DNA from: Candidatus Kapaibacterium sp.
GTDB taxonomy: Bacteria; Bacteroidota; Ignavibacteria; Kapaibacteriales; UBA2268
Assembly: GCA_938031175.1 (NCBI GenBank)
Contig: CALHGZ010000008.1
Location: forward strand, 1 to 64,000
Length of the DNA: 64,000 nt
Direction of reading: 5' to 3'
The position numbers and the translations under genes were made by a program. Shown here one piece after another: positions 18,418 through 27,965 of this stretch (its first letter is position 1; each line of letters starts with the position of its first letter). Under the pieces are notes generated by a model that made no database searches, was not told the DNA's origin, and saw nothing but the letters and a program-made list of their open reading frames with translations.

Positions 18418-19437
18418 ATGAAAGATAAATTCAATTTAGCTATTGTAGGAGCAACTGGTTTGGTTGGACGTACCATGCTAAAAGTTCTCGAGGAACGCAA
18501 TTTCCCTATTAAGAAGCTTGGATTATTTGCCTCTAATAAATCTAGCGGTTTGGAATTAGATTTCAGAAATATTCCATATATTGTCGAAAGTATCGAGGAG
18601 GCTAATTTTCAAGATTTTGATTTTGCACTATTTTCTGCTGGCAAAGAGGTTAGTATAAAATACGCACCTCAAGCAACCCAGAGTGGTTGTATAGTAGTGG
18701 ATAATGGTTCATACTGGAGAATGCATAAAGACGTTCCGCTTGTCATTCCTGAAGTTAATCCCGAAGATCTCTCAAATCACCATGGATTAATAGCAAATCC
18801 TAATTGCTCGACTATACAATTGCTTGTGGTTCTATCTGAAATCAACAAATATTTCAACTTGAAACGCGTTGTTGTTTCGACTTATCAATCTATTAGTGGT
18901 GCTGGACAAAGAGGTATCAATAAATTATTAAATGAAATTAAAGGTGATTTCAATCCAGATGATAAGCACCCAATTGCATATAACATAATGTTCCACGAAT
19001 TATCCGATAGAAACGGATTTACAATTGAAGAAAAGAAGATGTATGATGAGTCAAGAAAAATCTTACACAATGATGATTTAAAAATTGCTATTACCTGTGT
19101 CCGTTTGCCTATTTTCGGTGGACATTGCGAATCTGTCAATATTGAAACTAACCGGGATTTTACATTAGAGGAAATAATCCAATGCCTCAGTACTCAGCCT
19201 TCAATTAAAATTATTGACAATATGGCTGACGAAGAATATCCTACTCCACAAATAGCAAGAGACACTGATTTTGTCTATGTCGGTAGAATCCATCGGGATT
19301 ACTCAGTACCATATGGTTTTTACCTTTGGATTGTTGCCGATAATTTAAGGAAAGGTGCTGCTACTAATGCAATCCAAATCCTTGAGGAAATAATAAAACG
19401 TAATTTATTTGAATACAAGAAGATTGAGTTTTATTAA
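18418..19437 (+). CDS. asd: Aspartate-semialdehyde dehydrogenase
   Basis: NLAIVGATGLVGRTMLKVLEERNFP; IANPNCSTIQLLVVL; GGHCESVNIE. Confidence 0.93.
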   Translation: MKDKFNLAIVGATGLVGRTMLKVLEERNFPIKKLGLFASNKSSGLELDFRNIPYIVESIEEANFQDFDFALFSAGKEVSIKYAPQATQSGCIVVDNGSYWRMHKDVPLVIPEVNPEDLSNHHGLIANPNCSTIQLLVVLSEINKYFNLKRVVVSTYQSISGAGQRGINKLLNEIKGDFNPDDKHPIAYNIMFHELSDRNGFTIEEKKMYDESRKILHNDDLKIAITCVRLPIFGGHCESVNIETNRDFTLEEIIQCLSTQPSIKIIDNMADEEYPTPQIARDTDFVYVGRIHRDYSVPYGFYLWIVADNLRKGAATNAIQILEEIIKRNLFEYKKIEFY

Positions 19438-19455
19438 TAATTCTCCTATTTATAA

Positions 19456-19479
19456 AAAACGGGGCTTGTGCCCCGTTTT
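19456..19479. terminator. Bidirectional terminator between convergent asd and korB
   Basis: AAAACGGGGC-TTGT-GCCCCGTTTT, 10-bp perfect stem with A/T tracts on both sides. Confidence 0.85.
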
Positions 19480-20532
19480 CTATTTCAATTCCCAATATTC
19501 ATCACCTTTAAGCAATTTATCAAAATCATAAGCTCCGGGAGCTGATTTGTAAAATTCGATTTGTTCAGTTACCTTTTCATCATAAGTTGGTTTTCGAATA
19601 GAGAGAAAAACACCCATTGGCCTTGGCACATCCGGATTGTATGTCATATTGGCTAATATAAATGCCAATGTTGTATCCTGTTCATTGTGAACAATTAAAT
19701 CATTAACTGACCATTTACCGTCTGTTAAAGATACAACACGGGGCGTAAAGCCATCTAAAATTATACCTTTATCCATATTATCACCAAAAATTAGTGGCTT
19801 ACCGTGTTCAAGTAATACAGTATGTTCAGCTCTAGATTCTTTTCGAGTATATAAATCGAAGGCACCATCATTATATATAACACAATTAGTATATGCTTCA
19901 ATGAATGCAAAGCCATCGTGACGAGCTGCACGATCGAACATAAGTTGCATCATTTTCTGATCTCTGTCATAACAGCGTGCAACAAAGGTTGCACCAGAAC
20001 CAAGGGCTAGTCCCACCGGATTAAACGGATCATCCAATACTCCAAGAGGAGATGACTTTGTAATCTGACCCGGTAGTGAAGTAGGGGAATATTGCCCTTT
20101 TGTTAAACTGTAAACGGCGTTATTGAACATAATAACTTTCAAGTTTACATTTCTTCTTGCAGCATGTATAAAATGATTACCACCAATACTTAGGCAATCT
20201 CCATCACCGGTTGCAATCCACACTGATAAATCAGGTCGAGCGATTTTTAAACCTGAGGCTATTGCAATAGCTCTGCCGTGCATAGAATGAATACCATAAA
20301 CGTTGACATAATATGGGAAACGGCTCGAGCATCCTATTCCGGATACAAATACAATTTTTTCCCTTGGGATACCAAGAGATGCTAATATTCTTTGCGTTTG
20401 TGCTAAAATAGAATAACCGCCACAACCTGAACACCAACGTACATCAATCGGTGTCTTAAAATCTTTGGGGGTTAGTTGTTGTATTGGGCTAGGATTTAAA
20501 TTAATTATTTCATCAATTTTATAAATCATCAC
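19480..20532 (-). CDS. korB: 2-oxoacid:ferredoxin oxidoreductase beta subunit (KorB-like)
   Basis: DVRWCSGCGGYSILAQTQRILA; GIGCSSRFPYYVNVYGIHSMHGRAIAIASGLKIARPDLSVWIATGDGDCLSIGGNH (TPP motif). Confidence 0.88.
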   Translation of the reverse strand: MMIYKIDEIINLNPSPIQQLTPKDFKTPIDVRWCSGCGGYSILAQTQRILASLGIPREKIVFVSGIGCSSRFPYYVNVYGIHSMHGRAIAIASGLKIARPDLSVWIATGDGDCLSIGGNHFIHAARRNVNLKVIMFNNAVYSLTKGQYSPTSLPGQITKSSPLGVLDDPFNPVGLALGSGATFVARCYDRDQKMMQLMFDRAARHDGFAFIEAYTNCVIYNDGAFDLYTRKESRAEHTVLLEHGKPLIFGDNMDKGIILDGFTPRVVSLTDGKWSVNDLIVHNEQDTTLAFILANMTYNPDVPRPMGVFLSIRKPTYDEKVTEQIEFYKSAPGAYDFDKLLKGDEYWELK

Positions 20533-22370
20533 GACCTCACTTCATTTAATAATTCTTTTACTTTCATTTCGACTTCGATTGCTTTTAATGGTAACCCTTG
20601 AATCTTATTGAGACCAATTCCCCTAACAAGATACTTGGATGCAAGAATTGCCCTCAACTGTCCATTATTAAGCTCCGGTATCAATATTCTCCTAAATCTC
20701 TTTAAAATATCACCTAAATTTTTGGGGAATGGATTTAAGTATCTCAAATGGCACATTGAAATCTTATATCCACTCTGTCTCATTTTTTCGAAAGCATCTT
20801 TAATAGCTCCGTAAGTACCTCCCCACCCGACAATCAATAAATCTCCTTCTTGCTCACCTTCGACAACAGCATCAGGAATATCATTTACTATGCCATCAAT
20901 TTTCTTTTGTCTTATTTCAACCATTTTTTGATGATTCAGTGGGTCGTGGCTTACCAAACCTGTAATATCCTCTTTTTCTAAACCACCAATTCTATGCTCA
21001 AGTCCAGGTGTACCAGGCAATGCCCATAGCCTTGCCAAAGTTACCGGGTCCCTCTTGTAAGGTTGGAAATTTTCCGGATCTGTTACAAAAGTTGGTGTTA
21101 GATCGGGCAATTCTTCCAGTTTTGGAATCTTAAATGGATTCGTACCCTGGGCAATATATCCATCAGTTAATAAAATAACAGGTGTCATATATTTTAGTGC
21201 GATTCTCGCTGCTTCGATTGTCATATTGAAACAATCTGCAGCGCTTGTAGCAGCTAATATTGGTAGAGGTGCTTCTCCGTGACGTCCATACATTGCAATA
21301 AATAAATCAGATTGTTCTGGTTTAGTTGGAAGTCCTGTACTTGGACCAGCTCTTTGAACATCAACTATAATCAGCGGTAATTCAAGCATTACAGCTAAAC
21401 CGATTGATTCTACTTTTAGCGACAATCCCGGACCGCTTGTTGTAGTTGCAGCTAAATATCCACCAAACGATGCACCAATAGCACTACATATTCCAGCGAT
21501 TTCATCTTCCGCTTGCAAATGTTTAACACCAAATTTTTTAAATCCAGATATAAAATGTAGAATTTCAGTAGCTGGGGTTATTGGGTAAGAACCTAAAAAC
21601 AAAGGTAAATTAGCTCTTTTAGCTGCAATGACTAAACCGATTGCAACTGCTTCATTTCCTGTGATATTTCTGTAAATGCCGGGTTCTAAATCAGCTTTTG
21701 GAATATGGTATTGAATAGCAAATTCTTCACGTGAAGCTCCATAATTCCAACCTGCTTTCAATGCTCTCAAGTTAGCTTCTAAAATGTCGGGTTTTTTCGC
21801 AAATTTGGCTTTAAGCCAATTTTCGGTAGCTTCTAAAGGGCGGTTGAATAACCAGTAAGCAAGGCCTAAGGCAAACATATTTTTCGTTTTATCTACGTAC
21901 TTGGGATTTAAATTTAAATCCTCAAGTACATGAGTTAAAACTCGATTAATATCAATTTTGTAAACCTGATAATCACTCAAGCTACCATCTTCAAGTGGAT
22001 TAGTTTCATATTTAGCTAATGACAAATTTTTTTCATCAAATCCGGCAGTATTAGCAATAATAATTCCACCTCGTCTTAGTTTAGGCAAATTCACCTTAAG
22101 GGACGAGGCATTCATTGCTATTAATACATCAATAAAATCTCCAAAAGTATTAATTTTATGGCGTGCGAAATGTATTTGATATGCACTTACACCATATAGA
22201 GTTCCCTCGGGTGCTCTGATCTCCGATGGATAATCCGGAAATGTATTGACATCATTACCATAAATACCGGATGTGTTTGAAAATTGAGCTCCAACAAGCT
22301 GCATTCCATCGCCCGAATCGCCGGCAAATCGTATCGTTACATCTTCTAAATATTCAATTCTTTTTTCCAT
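20529..22370 (-). CDS. korA: 2-oxoacid:ferredoxin oxidoreductase fused gamma-alpha subunit (KorA-like)
   Basis: IRFAGDSGDGMQLVGAQFS; LGSYPITPATEILHFIS; TTTSGPGLSLKVESIGLAVMLELPLIIVDVQRAGPSTGLPTKPEQSDL. Start refined to ATG 22370; overlaps korB by 4 bp. Confidence 0.88.
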   Translation of the reverse strand: MEKRIEYLEDVTIRFAGDSGDGMQLVGAQFSNTSGIYGNDVNTFPDYPSEIRAPEGTLYGVSAYQIHFARHKINTFGDFIDVLIAMNASSLKVNLPKLRRGGIIIANTAGFDEKNLSLAKYETNPLEDGSLSDYQVYKIDINRVLTHVLEDLNLNPKYVDKTKNMFALGLAYWLFNRPLEATENWLKAKFAKKPDILEANLRALKAGWNYGASREEFAIQYHIPKADLEPGIYRNITGNEAVAIGLVIAAKRANLPLFLGSYPITPATEILHFISGFKKFGVKHLQAEDEIAGICSAIGASFGGYLAATTTSGPGLSLKVESIGLAVMLELPLIIVDVQRAGPSTGLPTKPEQSDLFIAMYGRHGEAPLPILAATSAADCFNMTIEAARIALKYMTPVILLTDGYIAQGTNPFKIPKLEELPDLTPTFVTDPENFQPYKRDPVTLARLWALPGTPGLEHRIGGLEKEDITGLVSHDPLNHQKMVEIRQKKIDGIVNDIPDAVVEGEQEGDLLIVGWGGTYGAIKDAFEKMRQSGYKISMCHLRYLNPFPKNLGDILKRFRRILIPELNNGQLRAILASKYLVRGIGLNKIQGLPLKAIEVEMKVKELLNEVRS

Positions 22371-22401
22371 ATTTTGACTATATATTGTTGAAATAAAGTT
22401 C

Positions 22402-22445
22402 AATCAAAAAAAATACAGGGAACCTTCATTTAAATTTGGTCCCTG
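22402..22445 (-). terminator. Terminator-like hairpin immediately upstream of korA (terminator or attenuator)
   Basis: Minus strand: CAGGGACC-AAATTTAAATGAA-GGTTCCCTG-TATTTTTTTTG; one-nt bulge in the stem. Confidence 0.6.
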
Positions 22446-22480
22446 AATTTGTACGATATATTAACCTTTTATTTTCATTT

Positions 22481-22501
22481 TTAGCTCATTTTATGAGCTA
22501 A
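22481..22501. repeat. Perfect inverted repeat TTAGCTCAT-TTT-ATGAGCTAA in the intergenic gap before korA
   Basis: 9-bp arms, 3-nt loop, read directly. Confidence 0.75.
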
Positions 22502-22630
22502 GTTAATTTTAATCATTATCTACGATACAATAACGCTAAATCAACAAAAAAATTGTTTCAATTACAATGCTAATTATAACTTAAATAAATCAAATACAAA
22601 CAAATTAGCTGTTTTGTATAATAAGTGTTA

Positions 22631-23632
22631 CTAATATCCAAGTTTATATTTAGTTATAGCTTTCATATATTGAGCCCTTTCAAATGAACTTGGGTCTGAA
22701 ACTTTAACCTGGCTCATACTACCTATCATTTCCTCAACTGAGTTGTATTCATGCTCTTCCATCCAGCTTTTCATTTGATTTTCGATTGTTTTGATATGCA
22801 CAATTCCGTTTTTCAAAAGAACAGAGCAAACCATAGCAACATTAGCACCTACCATAAGCATTTTTATTACATCTTCGCCTGTATGAATACCACTTGTTGC
22901 TGCTAGATCTGCTTTAATTTTACCTTTTAAAATAGCTATCCAACGCATTGGTAATCTCATTGCAGATGAATGGCTTAATAGTATATTTGGTACAACTTCC
23001 CTTTGACCTAAATCAATATCTGGTTGATAAAATCTATTAAAAAGAACAAGAGCATCAGCACCTGCATCGTCAAGTCTTTTTGCCATATTCGCCATATTAG
23101 AAAAATATGGACTAAGCTTAACTGCAACTGGGATTGTAACAGCTTTTTTTACTGATTTAACTATGTCAATATATGTTTGCTCTACTTCTTCACCTTTTAA
23201 GTTTAAATCGGTAGGTATATAATAAATATTGCATTCAATAGCATCAGCACCAGCCTGCTCCATTTTCTTTGCATAATTTATCCATCCGCCGTTTGTTGAA
23301 CCATTCAAGCTTGCTATAATAGGTATTTTTACAGCTTGTTTAGATTTGTGTATGTGTTCAAGATATTCTTCTGGACCCAGTCTATATTCATATGCTTGAG
23401 GGAAGAAAGATAAGCTTTCAGCGTATGCTTCAGCACCAATAGTTGTTGTATGTTCTAATTCTATTTGTTCAAGTCGAATCTGCTCCTCAAATAATGAATA
23501 TAGAACAATAGCAGATGCTCCTGCATCTTCCATTCGTTTAATATTATCTATGTTCTCTGATAAGGGCGAAGCTGATACTACAATCGGGGATTTAAGCAAT
23601 TTTCCCAAGTATTTCGTTTGTAAATTCATCAT
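22631..23632 (-). CDS. Dihydroorotate dehydrogenase-like flavoprotein
   Basis: TKYLGKLLKSPIVVSASPLSENIDNIKRMEDAGASAIVLYSLFEEQI; PVAVKLSPYFSNM; ATSGIHTGEDVIKMLMVGANVAMVCSVLL; adjacent to nifJ. Confidence 0.87.
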   Translation of the reverse strand: MMNLQTKYLGKLLKSPIVVSASPLSENIDNIKRMEDAGASAIVLYSLFEEQIRLEQIELEHTTTIGAEAYAESLSFFPQAYEYRLGPEEYLEHIHKSKQAVKIPIIASLNGSTNGGWINYAKKMEQAGADAIECNIYYIPTDLNLKGEEVEQTYIDIVKSVKKAVTIPVAVKLSPYFSNMANMAKRLDDAGADALVLFNRFYQPDIDLGQREVVPNILLSHSSAMRLPMRWIAILKGKIKADLAATSGIHTGEDVIKMLMVGANVAMVCSVLLKNGIVHIKTIENQMKSWMEEHEYNSVEEMIGSMSQVKVSDPSSFERAQYMKAITKYKLGY

Positions 23633-23660
23633 TTTACTCCTTATATTATCAATTTATATT

Positions 23661-26600
23661 TTATTGAATTCTTCTTTCTGCAAGATATTGATAGTATTTG
23701 AATCTATTTTCTACATCTTCCTGGGCTTGTCTGAAAAATTCTTTTGCAGCATCAGGCCTGATTTTTGTCAACATCTTAAAGCGGGTTTCCATATTTAAAT
23801 ACTCTGAAACTGGCAACTTAGGTGCTTTTGAATCAAGAATTAATGGATTTTCTCCCATTTTGAGTCTTTCGGGATGGTATCTATATAATAGCCATTGACC
23901 TGAATCTACAAGTGCTTTTTGATATTTTAGAGGTTGAGTCATATCTATACCATGAGCAATGCAATGGCTGTATGCAATTATAATTGAAGGTCCTTCGTAA
24001 GCTTCAGCTTCTAAGAATGCTTTCAAAGTGTGATCATCTTTTGCACCCATCGCAACAGACGCTACATAAACATTGCCATAAGTCATTGCCATTAATCCAA
24101 GATCCTTTTTACGTGTTGGTTTACCACCAGCTGAAAATTTGGCAATAGCACTCAATGGAGTTGCTTTTGAAGTTTGTCCGCCAGTATTTGAATAAACCTC
24201 TGTATCCAAAACTAGCATGTTTACATCTTTACCCAAAGCTAAAACGTGATCAAGACCACCGAAACCGATATCGTAAGCCCAACCATCTCCACCCAAAATC
24301 CATACACTTTTACGAACAAGATAATCCGCAATTTCGCTTAATGTTATGGCGTCTTCACTGTTGATCTCATTTAATCGCTCCCGTAAAAGCTCTACACGTT
24401 TCCTTTGTTCTTTTATACCTGCTTCTGTTTTTTGTTCAGCGTTAATTAATGCATCAACAAGCGATTCACCTAATTGAGATGCTAATTTCTTTAACAACAA
24501 AATTGCTAAGTCTTTTTGCTTATCAATAGCTAATCTAAATCCTAATCCAAATTCCGCTGTATCTTCAAATAATGAATTTGACCAAGCCGGTCCTCTTCCT
24601 TCTTTATTCACGGTCCACGGCGTTGTTGGTAGATTACCACCATAAATAGAAGAACAACCTGTTGCATTTGCAATGATTGCCCTATCGCCAAATAATTGTG
24701 ACATTAATTTTACATAGGGTGTTTCGCCACAACCGGCGCATGCTCCGGAAAATTCAAATAATGGCAGTTGAAGTTGTTGTTGTCGTATGTTATTCACTTT
24801 TATCTCAGTTACATCTTTATCGGGAATTGAAAGGAAAAATTCCCAATTTTTCGCTTCTATTTCACGCAATGGTACCTGTGGATACATATTTAACGCTTTT
24901 CTACTTGCATCCTTTTTATCTTTAGCTGGACAGGCTTCGACGCAGACTCCACATCCGGTGCAATCTTCAGGTGCTATTTGTATAGTATATTTTTCACCAA
25001 TCCAATCTTTTTCTTTTGTATCCATATATTTGAATGTTGGAGGAGCTCCTTCAAGATATTTTGCATCATAAGATTTAATACGTATGGTTGCATGAGGGCA
25101 GACAATTGCGCATTTGCCGCACTGAATGCATAACTCTGGAACCCAAACCGGTATTTCAAGGGCTATGTTTCGCTTTTCATAACGTGCTGTTGCTGTTGGA
25201 AATGTACCATCTTTGGGGAAAGCACTCACAGGTAAATTATCACCTCGACCGGCTATTATCTCGCCCAAAACATTTTTTACAAACTCAGGTGCATAATCTG
25301 GAACGGGAGGTCTAATATCAAATTTTGCTGTAATTTTATCTGGAATTGGTACTTCGAAAAGATTATCGAGTGTATTATCTACAGCCATCAAATTCATCCG
25401 TACAATTTCTTCACCTTTTCTGAAATATGTCTTTTTAATTGAGTCTTTTATCTTTTCAATGGCTTCTTCACGAGGTAGTACATTTGAAATAGCAAAGAAA
25501 CATACTTGCATTACTGTATTGATTCGTCGTCCCATTCCACTATCTTCTGCAACTTTTTGTGCATCTATAACATAGACCTTGGCTTTTTTATCGAGGATTC
25601 TTTGTTGTGTCGTACGAGGTAAATTATCCCATACTTCTTCGGGTTTCCATGGTGCATTAATCAGGAATGTACCTCCATCAACTAAATCCTTCAGCATATC
25701 ATATTTTTCCAAAAATACTGTTTGATGGCATGCTATAAAATTAGCATGGGTTATTAGGTAGGTAGATCTAATTGGCTTAGGTCCAAATCTTAAGTGAGAA
25801 ATTGTTACAGCACCAGCTTTCTTAGAATCGTATACGAAATAACCTTGTGCAAAATTATCTGTATTTTCGCCAATTATCTTAATTGAATTTTTATTAGCAC
25901 TTACAGTGCCATCGGAACCAAGTCCATAAAACATTGCTCGAATAACATTATCAGGTTCAATATTGAAATTTGGGTCAAAATCAAGACTTGTAAATGTTAC
26001 ATCATCTTTGATGCCTACCGTAAAATGATGTTTAGGTTTTTCTGACTTTAAGTTATCAAAAACAGCTTTAACCATAGATGGGGTAAATTCTTTAGATGAT
26101 AGCCCATACCTTCCACCAATTACTTTCGGCATTGATTTTAAATTACCATAACCGTTATTTAATCCTTCCATCAATGCATTTATTACATCCAAATAAAGTG
26201 GTTCACCCGTAGCACCAGGTTCTTTTGTTCTATCGAGTACACTAATTGCCTTGACAGTCGAGGGAATTGCTTGCATAAACCTTTTAATGTCGAATGGTCT
26301 AAATAATCTAACTTTCAAAACACCTACATTTTCGCCGTTTTCATTTAAATATTCTACAGTTTCGTGGGCAGTTTCGCATCCAGACGCCATAAGTATAATA
26401 ATCCTATCTGCTTCGGGGTGACCTACATATTGAAATAATTGATACTGGCGTCCGGTTAAGGAAGCAAATTTATCCATTGTTTTCTGAACTATATCGGGGC
26501 ATTTGTCATAAAATGGATTTATTGTTTCTCTATTTTGGAAAAAAACGTCCGGGTTTTGAGCAGTTCCACGTAGGACTGGTCGGTCTGGATTTAAAGCTCG

Positions 26601-27218
26601 TTTGCGATGAGCAATTACAAGTTCTTGGTCTATCATCTGTCGCATTATCTCATCGCTTATTAATTCGATTTTTGAAACTTCGTGCGATGTACGAAATCCA
26701 TCGAAAAACATTATGAATGGAATTCTTGATTCGAGGGTGCTTGCTTGAGCAATTAGCTCAAAATCCATCACTTCCTGAATTGAAGCTGCAGATAACATTG
26801 CAAAGCCTGTTGTACGAGCTGCCATAACATCGCTATGGTCTCCAAAAATTGACAAGGCATGGGTTGCTATCGAACGGGCACTTATATTAAATACCGAAGG
26901 AGTTAACTCCCCAGCTATTTTGAACATATTCGGTATTTTGAGCAATAGTCCTTGAGAAGCAGTAAAAGTTGTAGTTAATGCACCTGCTTGCAGTGAACCG
27001 TGGACGGCACCAGCAGCACCAGCTTCACTTTGCATCTCAACTACAGTTGGAACAACACCCCATATATTTTTTATACCTTTTGCTGCCCATTCATCTGCAT
27101 ACTCGCCCATATTTGAGGACGGTGTAATCGGATATATTGCACATACTTCGTTAACTCTGTAAGCTACGTAAGCTGCAGCTTCATTGCCATCGATTGTAAC
27201 ATATACTTTATCACTCAT
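23661..27218 (-). CDS. nifJ: Pyruvate:ferredoxin (flavodoxin) oxidoreductase
   Basis: 1185-aa single-chain PFOR; YPITPSSNMGEYADEWA; CIQCGKCAIVCPHA and CTGCGVCVEACPA ferredoxin motifs; GDGWAYDIGFGGLDHVLALGKDVNMLVLDTEVYSNTGGQTSKATP. Confidence 0.97.
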   Translation of the reverse strand: MSDKVYVTIDGNEAAAYVAYRVNEVCAIYPITPSSNMGEYADEWAAKGIKNIWGVVPTVVEMQSEAGAAGAVHGSLQAGALTTTFTASQGLLLKIPNMFKIAGELTPSVFNISARSIATHALSIFGDHSDVMAARTTGFAMLSAASIQEVMDFELIAQASTLESRIPFIMFFDGFRTSHEVSKIELISDEIMRQMIDQELVIAHRKRALNPDRPVLRGTAQNPDVFFQNRETINPFYDKCPDIVQKTMDKFASLTGRQYQLFQYVGHPEADRIIILMASGCETAHETVEYLNENGENVGVLKVRLFRPFDIKRFMQAIPSTVKAISVLDRTKEPGATGEPLYLDVINALMEGLNNGYGNLKSMPKVIGGRYGLSSKEFTPSMVKAVFDNLKSEKPKHHFTVGIKDDVTFTSLDFDPNFNIEPDNVIRAMFYGLGSDGTVSANKNSIKIIGENTDNFAQGYFVYDSKKAGAVTISHLRFGPKPIRSTYLITHANFIACHQTVFLEKYDMLKDLVDGGTFLINAPWKPEEVWDNLPRTTQQRILDKKAKVYVIDAQKVAEDSGMGRRINTVMQVCFFAISNVLPREEAIEKIKDSIKKTYFRKGEEIVRMNLMAVDNTLDNLFEVPIPDKITAKFDIRPPVPDYAPEFVKNVLGEIIAGRGDNLPVSAFPKDGTFPTATARYEKRNIALEIPVWVPELCIQCGKCAIVCPHATIRIKSYDAKYLEGAPPTFKYMDTKEKDWIGEKYTIQIAPEDCTGCGVCVEACPAKDKKDASRKALNMYPQVPLREIEAKNWEFFLSIPDKDVTEIKVNNIRQQQLQLPLFEFSGACAGCGETPYVKLMSQLFGDRAIIANATGCSSIYGGNLPTTPWTVNKEGRGPAWSNSLFEDTAEFGLGFRLAIDKQKDLAILLLKKLASQLGESLVDALINAEQKTEAGIKEQRKRVELLRERLNEINSEDAITLSEIADYLVRKSVWILGGDGWAYDIGFGGLDHVLALGKDVNMLVLDTEVYSNTGGQTSKATPLSAIAKFSAGGKPTRKKDLGLMAMTYGNVYVASVAMGAKDDHTLKAFLEAEAYEGPSIIIAYSHCIAHGIDMTQPLKYQKALVDSGQWLLYRYHPERLKMGENPLILDSKAPKLPVSEYLNMETRFKMLTKIRPDAAKEFFRQAQEDVENRFKYYQYLAERRIQ

Positions 27219-27395
27219 AAATTAGCCCTTATTTTATTCAAACAATTTATCAACTTAATAAAATTATATTATCTACTATCTTAAATTTTTTCAAATTACA
27301 AAATATGTTTGGTTTAAAGGTTTTACAAAACTTATATGTCTCCATCTTGTTGTTGTTGTAACACATTAATTTATATAGCTTTATTTAATATAAAA

Positions 27396-27420
27396 AAGGG
27401 GTAGTTTTAAACTACCCCTT
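27396..27420 (-). terminator. Rho-independent terminator downstream of ferritin
   Basis: AAGGGGTAGTTT-T-AAACTACCCCTT, 12-bp arms; T-rich run on the minus strand (CCCCTTTTTTATA). Confidence 0.8.
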
Positions 27421-27440
27421 AATATATTGTCCTGGAACAA

Positions 27441-27947
27441 TTATGCAGCGGGTGGATTAAAAGTTCTGCTCTTTAATTCATTATCGATTAGGAATAAGCT
27501 TGAAGGATTATCTCCTGCTAATTTTAATCTTGCGACTATATCGCTGACTGTTGCTTCTTCTTCGACTTGCTCAGTAATATACCATTGCATTAAAATATGC
27601 GTGGCGTGGTCACCTTCTTTAATCGCTAAATCCGCTAATTCGTTAATCCAACCTGTTACTAGTTGCTCGTGGTTATATGATGCTTCGAAAGCTTCAAGCG
27701 GAGTTTGCCAATTAGATGGAGGTGCAGAAATTTCTCCAATTTTTGCTTTTCCACCCCTATCTAATATATAGTCAAACAATTTCAGTGCATGGAACATTTC
27801 TTCTTGTGCCTGGACTCTCATCCAGTTTGCAAAGCCACTGAGATTTATTGAATGATAAAAACCAGCCATTGATAAATATAAATTCGATGAGTACATTTCC
27901 CTTGTCAATTGCTGATTTAATGCATCTTCAATTACCTTTTTAATCAT
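27441..27947 (-). CDS. ftn: Ferritin
   Basis: LNQQLTREMYSSNLYLSMAGFYHSINLSGFANWMRVQAQEEMFHALKLFDYILDRGG; EQVEEEATVSDI. Confidence 0.93.
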   Translation of the reverse strand: MIKKVIEDALNQQLTREMYSSNLYLSMAGFYHSINLSGFANWMRVQAQEEMFHALKLFDYILDRGGKAKIGEISAPPSNWQTPLEAFEASYNHEQLVTGWINELADLAIKEGDHATHILMQWYITEQVEEEATVSDIVARLKLAGDNPSSLFLIDNELKSRTFNPPAA

Positions 27948-27965
27948 TTTTGTTCTCCAAATAGT

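Noticed and set aside
19480-22370. Claim that the organism fixes CO2 through the reductive TCA cycle
   Set aside because: KorAB, NifJ and PPDK are also used oxidatively or in fermentation; no ATP-citrate lyase or other diagnostic gene is in the window.
24155-25315. Plus-strand ORFs opposite nifJ (24155-24364, 24677-24925, 24787-25071, 25088-25315)
   Set aside because: Antisense to a fully conserved PFOR; translations look like reverse-complement artefacts.
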